DNA from: Hedera helix
Lineage: Eukaryota > Streptophyta > Magnoliopsida > Apiales > Araliaceae
DNA: 64,000 nucleotides
Assembly: GCA_947179155.2 (NCBI GenBank)
Contig: OX359286.1
Span: 37,626,908-37,690,907 of the forward strand
Direction of reading: 5' to 3'
Below are positions 59,656 through 64,000 of the stretch, piece by piece (the first letter of the stretch is position 1; each line of letters opens with the position of its first letter). The notes beneath the pieces were generated by a model. The model worked only from the letters and a program-made list of their open reading frames with translations, did not search any database and was not told the DNA's origin. The position numbers and the translations under genes are program-made.

Positions 59656-62526
59656 ACTTGAATATTTGGAAATTAATAAATATAATGTTTAGGTTCTGGC
59701 TCCTTCTCTTATTATTGTTGCTTGAAGAAGAGTACCGTGTTGGAATGGGGTTTTGGCCTTTGCTTTTTTTGTTCCTGCTATTGGCCTTTTGTATTTATGT
59801 TGGGTTGCCTATACTCAAGGAAAATCTAGCTTTTAAATTAGTATGGACCTCTGCTTTAGCTTACATATACAACCCATAATATATATATATATAGAAATTA
59901 TAGATGTATGATAATCCGTACTTGTTGGAAATTGAATGAAGGAATTTGTTTGTACATTGGTACATTTTTTGTCCTAAAATAAAGAGTCTTATTTGATTTA
60001 ATTGTTGATAATCTTTTCTGATTTAAATTTTCTATATATAAAAATAAAAAATAAAAAAACTATTGATGTGGATATCGAAATTTACACACTACAATGTATT
60101 AAAATAATTTTTATAATAGTGATACAAAATAAATGAGCAAATTTAACTGATATCTAATTGTTTATGTCATGTGTAGTTTAAACTTTTAATATTGGTTCAA
60201 AAAAAATCAAACAAATTAAGAAATCTAGAATCTAGTTCTAGAACGTGAGTCAATAAATGGATAAAATAGAATCGCTTGCAATTCCCGCATTGTTGACCAA
60301 TGTTCGCCAATCTATGATATTTTACTAATACTAGCTTGATGTTTTTTACGAGACATGATTTAGTTTATATTATTTTTTATAAGTATTTAATAGTTTTTTA
60401 TTAATATATATTTATTATTTTGAATTAATATATAATTTTTAATTTTTGAGATTTTTTTAATATTATTTTTTTATAATTTAAGAAAAAATAACTATAATTA
60501 TTTGTTATAATATTAAAAATAATATTAACCGTTTGAATTAACTCATAATTATTCGAATTAATTGATTTTAATTAATGAGTTAACTCATATAATTGATTTG
60601 TCAATCATAAGAACATCTCAGAGCTTTTGAAACAAACACAAGTCTATCAAAAGTTTTCACAATTGTTCCGATAAAAGAAAAATAAACATGCTTCTGCGAA
60701 GGAATAACAGCAGAAAGCAGGACACGAGAATTCCTCAGTCACAAGCATAGTTGTAAAATCCCGATCGGACCGTCAATCTAATAAAAAAAAATCAAAATCG
60801 GTCAATCTTTCAATTCAATTTAAATTAAAAAAACAGATTGATTAACCTTTCAATTCGATTTAAATTAAAAAAAACAGATTTGATTAAAAATCGATCAAAA
60901 CCGATAATCCAACAGTCGGACCGATTGACCCAATGACCCGGTTCCTTATCTATATATTTTTTTAAAAATAAAAAATAAAGCATTTAAACTTAATTAAATA
61001 TATCATTAATTAAATTTTAAATTATGATCATAATTTAATATCTTTTTTTTCATATAAATTTAATATTTATTTGAATTATATAAAATAAACATTATACAGA
61101 TAAATTTATTTATTTTATCGAATTTAATTAAATATATTCTAAAAATATTTATGTGCATTTACATTCAATTTTATCACTCTTAAATTTTAAATTATGATCA
61201 TAATTTAATATTTTTTTTTTATATATAAATTTAATATTTATTTAAATTGTATGAAATAAATATTGTACAAATAAATTTAATTTTTGTGTGTGTAGATAAA
61301 TTAATTAATTTTACATATTTACTAAATATTATATATAATATATTATAATAATTAATATATTTAATTATTTATTACATATTGACTTCACTTGTTTAATAAC
61401 GATCCGACCACTGGTTGGACCAGTGGTGCACAAATGACCTGCGACCCGACCTTGATCCGGCCTGGTCAAGGCCCGACCTGGTTCGGCCTGGACTGAAGGC
61501 CATGAACATGCCACATTTTTTTGACTCAGATCCGGTCTGGTCTGGCCTGCCAATAAGTCCGGCTTGGCCTGGGGCCTGACCTGAGGCCTGGTCCGGCCTG
61601 GGACCTGGCCTTGGGTCTGGTCTGACCTGATTCACCAAAAGCTTGGTTCGGTTTACAGATTTTCTTTATTCGCTACTTTAATTCTCCCACCGCAGACGAA
61701 AACTTCATCTTTGTAACAACTCATTCAATAAACAAAATAAAATTGACGTATTTTAATACGTTCATTCATGCATAAACGTTTATATACAAATAAAAAAATA
61801 TATGAAAACACATTAACTAATGTAATATATAAGAAATTTTTTTTACATAGTTAGCAACCTACACTTCTTACAGATCTTTTATTACATCTTTATTTTAATA
61901 GATATTTAGCGTAACTACTAAAAAGTCATTTACAAAATAATAATAATAATAAAAAAGATAATTTTCATTATTGTAATTTAAAAGCTGTAACTTGTAATAC
62001 ATCAATTAAATTTAAAATTTTAATTGGTGTTTTAATAATATTTAAAATTACTAAAAAAATTGTTTGAATGGATCAAATCTGACTGGCCTGGCTTGGCCTG
62101 ACCCAAGGTCTGGCCTGGCCTGACTTGCAGGTCTCAACATGCCCCCTTTTTTAGCGTCAAGCCCGGCCTGGCCTGGTCTGCAAGCCAAAAGTCAAAAGTC
62201 CGACCTGACCTGGTCAACAACCAAGGACTGACAGGCCCAGGCCGAGCCAGGTCAGGCCGACCTGTTGTGCATGCCTAGACTGGACCAATAAACTATTCAC
62301 CCAATAATTTTTTTGGTACGATGACCACTCTGGTTCTAAAATCACTGTTCAGTTCATAAGATTGAGGGTCAAACTTGAATACACCATAGCCTGATAATTT
62401 ACACACATAATTAACAACCGACACCACAGTGTGCTGCTGAGAAGTACAAGACACAACCAAAGGGAAGAAAGTTTAAAAATAAAATAAAAAATAGTCGGAC
62501 ATGTGATACTCAAAACATAGAGAAAT
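59656..62526. other. Intergenic region between SDR4 and PIP1 aquaporin
   Basis: It contains the SDR4 promoter side with a TATA-rich stretch (59878-59893), AT-rich sequence, then a composite repeat from about 60750 to 62370: ACCGG/GGACCG-rich outer sequence interrupted by a hAT-type element at 61421-62277. The aquaporin 3' UTR is near 62400-62526. Confidence 0.6.
61421..62277. mobile_element. Non-autonomous hAT-type element with GGCCTG-rich ends, 857 bp
   Basis: Ends: CAGTGGTGCACAA at left and, reversed, TAGGCATGCACAA at right. The 8-bp flanks GGTTGGAC (61413-61420) and GACTGGAC (62278-62285) match at 6 of 8. About 200 bp at each end is GC-rich with many GGCCTG/CAGGCC and GACCTG units; the centre is AT-rich. 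These repeats produce artificial Pro/Gly-rich ORFs on the minus strand (61365-61638), not genes. Confidence 0.7.
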
Positions 62527-62901
62527 TCAAGCCCTGTTCCTGAAAGGAATGGCTCTGATAACTATCTGGTGGTACACAGCGGCAAGAGCAGCACCAATGA
62601 AAGGACCAACCCAGAAGATCCACTAAAAAGGAAAGAGAAGCTATTATTAGTTTCAAGTTCCTTTCATATGAGAAGAAATATGACTATTCTTTGAAAGAGA
62701 AGAAACTATTATCCTCGACTCTTAATTTTAACAAAAGCAAGAAAAAAAAAAAGTACTCACGTGATCATTCCAGGCATGATCTTTGTTGTAAATGATGGCA
62801 GCGCCAAGACTTCTGGCTGGGTTGATACCGGTCCCTGTGATGGGGATAGTGGCCAAATGAACCAAGAACACTGCAAACCCAATAGGCAGAGGAGCCAAAA
62901 T
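62527..62901 (-). CDS. PIP1-type plasma membrane aquaporin, last two exons (5' part beyond right edge)
   Basis: Exon 62761-62901 (141 nt) and last exon 62527-62622 (96 nt, stop TGA at 62527-62529) encode the C-terminal 78 residues of a water and small-solute channel. The first encodes ILAPLPIGFAVFLVHLA and the second NPA region (TGTGINPARSLGAAI), ending HAWNDH; the second encodes WIFWVGPFIGAALAAVYH and the end VIRAIPFRNRA. The short basic C-terminus is that of PIP1 rather than PIP2. The exon sizes and the intron before ILAP match the usual plant PIP structure. The intron from 62902 continues past the edge (over 1.09 kb), so the first NPA motif is not in the window. Confidence 0.93.
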
Positions 62902-64000
62902 CTGCAACACAATTTGAAGAAATATTTCCATAAGACTGAAGTTTACCAAAGAAGGTGTATTCTACAACTTCTAACTAAAGTCTGTCTGTTCAATTAATAA
63001 TATACCAATTTATATAAATATATATTAGTAAAATCTTCTAATGTAGCCATGTTTCAGAAATCTTTTTTCACTCTCGAAATGAAGAACAACACATAAGTTT
63101 ATGGTTCTGGGCACTAAAAGGAGAGATGGTCTTAACTAAAGATAATATGCCCAAATAAGTATTCCTACAGAAGTGTGATAAATGAGCATCCTTAATTCTA
63201 TTATCTTAAAAAATGTCACTACCACATTAGTACGTGCCACACACAAAGAAAGAGATTCCCCAAGAGAACAACAACATATACTTGGGAATGTATCACTTGA
63301 AAACACAAATTGATGTGACAGTGACATTTTTGAACATAATAAGTTAATAGCAGAGTAGTGGATAAGAAGTTCCTCTTAAAGAAGAAATGAGAAAAGATAA
63401 CAATATTTGAGGATGAGAAAGAGGTCGTCTATCCTTGCAGATTAAAAAAAGAAGAGAAAAAAAGGGTGAAAGGAAGTTTTCTACATGGTTCTGTTAATTT
63501 TCTAATTTGTTCTTAAAAAGCTTGAACATACTTTGTTGTTTCAATAATGCAAATCAAAATCGCTACTTAACAATCCTCCATCTTTCCCAAGGAAAATGAA
63601 AAAAATAATAATAAATAATTACAGTGATACGGAATTTGTAAGTAACAAACAACAATACACTACAACTGACAAGACCATCAATGTCTAATTAGTACAGGTA
63701 TACATGACCATCACCATGAAATTGGCTACTTGTACACTTACTACTGAAAGATAGGTTCAAAGGTTCAGCATCTAGCCTACAAGTAATTTGGTAGCCCCTC
63801 AAACAGTGAAAGCCTAACAGGGGCATACTACAGGCCTACCTACTATCTCGTGAGTATGCCAAACTTGATTAAGCATTTCAAGAAGAAAAGGAAGAAAAGG
63901 AATGTACTGGAAAATATTATTGTCAGAGCATCTTTTATTGCACCAAGTTTTTTTAAAGCAACAAAAGATGATCTCACAATAATACTACCCATTTAAGTAA
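62902..64000 (-). other. Part of a PIP1 intron (runs off right edge)
   Basis: No aquaporin exon (such as the segment ending DSHVP that should precede ILAPLPIG) was found on the minus strand here. The sequence is ordinary AT-rich intron, with no repeat or gene that I recognise. Confidence 0.7.

Noticed and set aside
61365..61638. Pro/Gly/Arg-rich minus-strand ORFs
   Set aside because: They arise from GGCCTG/GACCTG repeats in the end of a hAT-type element; no conserved motif or gene structure.

Overview
This is nuclear DNA from a flowering plant, most likely a core eudicot. The evidence is GT-AG introns throughout, AT-rich intergenic DNA full of microsatellites and small transposons, and plant-only gene families. 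I cannot name the species. There are nine protein genes, two of them cut by the window edges. I reconstructed exon by exon from splice signals, reading frame and family similarity; no transcript data were available.

Layout. (1) 1-1791, minus: 5' part of a TIR-NBS (TN-type) protein gene that runs off the left edge. (2) 6429-17537, plus: a complete PepN-like M1 aminopeptidase of 33 coding exons, 982 aa by my model, including a 5-nt exon. (3) 20330-23893, plus: a two-exon Pro/Ser-rich protein with a RRWGSWWS/YWCF motif (453 aa). (4) 30191-36263, plus: a YODA-type MAPKK kinase, 11 coding exons, 902 aa. (5) 37177-59655, minus: four tandem short-chain dehydrogenase/reductase (SDR) genes of the TIC32/retinol-dehydrogenase-like group (314, 314, 315 and 318 aa). 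(6) 62527-right edge, minus: the last two exons of a PIP1 aquaporin.

The genes share no single pathway. The order is the informative part: from memory it matches two separate Arabidopsis segments together, chromosome 1 near YODA (YODA, the Pro-rich protein, the M1 peptidase) and chromosome 4 near PIP1;5 (PIP1, the SDRs, the TIR-NBS gene). The window therefore looks like an unsplit version of a block that fractionated after duplication in the Arabidopsis lineage.

The SDR array keeps nearly identical exon lengths, so two departures stand out: copy 1 lacks the last intron and copy 3 has an extra 618-nt intron. The non-genic DNA holds several recognisable elements: a 220-bp Helitron with intact ends in an SDR3 intron, a 651-bp hAT-type element with a perfect 8-bp duplication, an 857-bp hAT-type element with GGCCTG-rich ends nested in an older repeat, a Mutator-type MITE, a SINE-like insertion with a 12-bp duplication, and several tandem or foldback repeats. 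I found no tRNA or rRNA genes, no CRISPR, and no new multi-gene system; the novelty is in gene structure and repeats.
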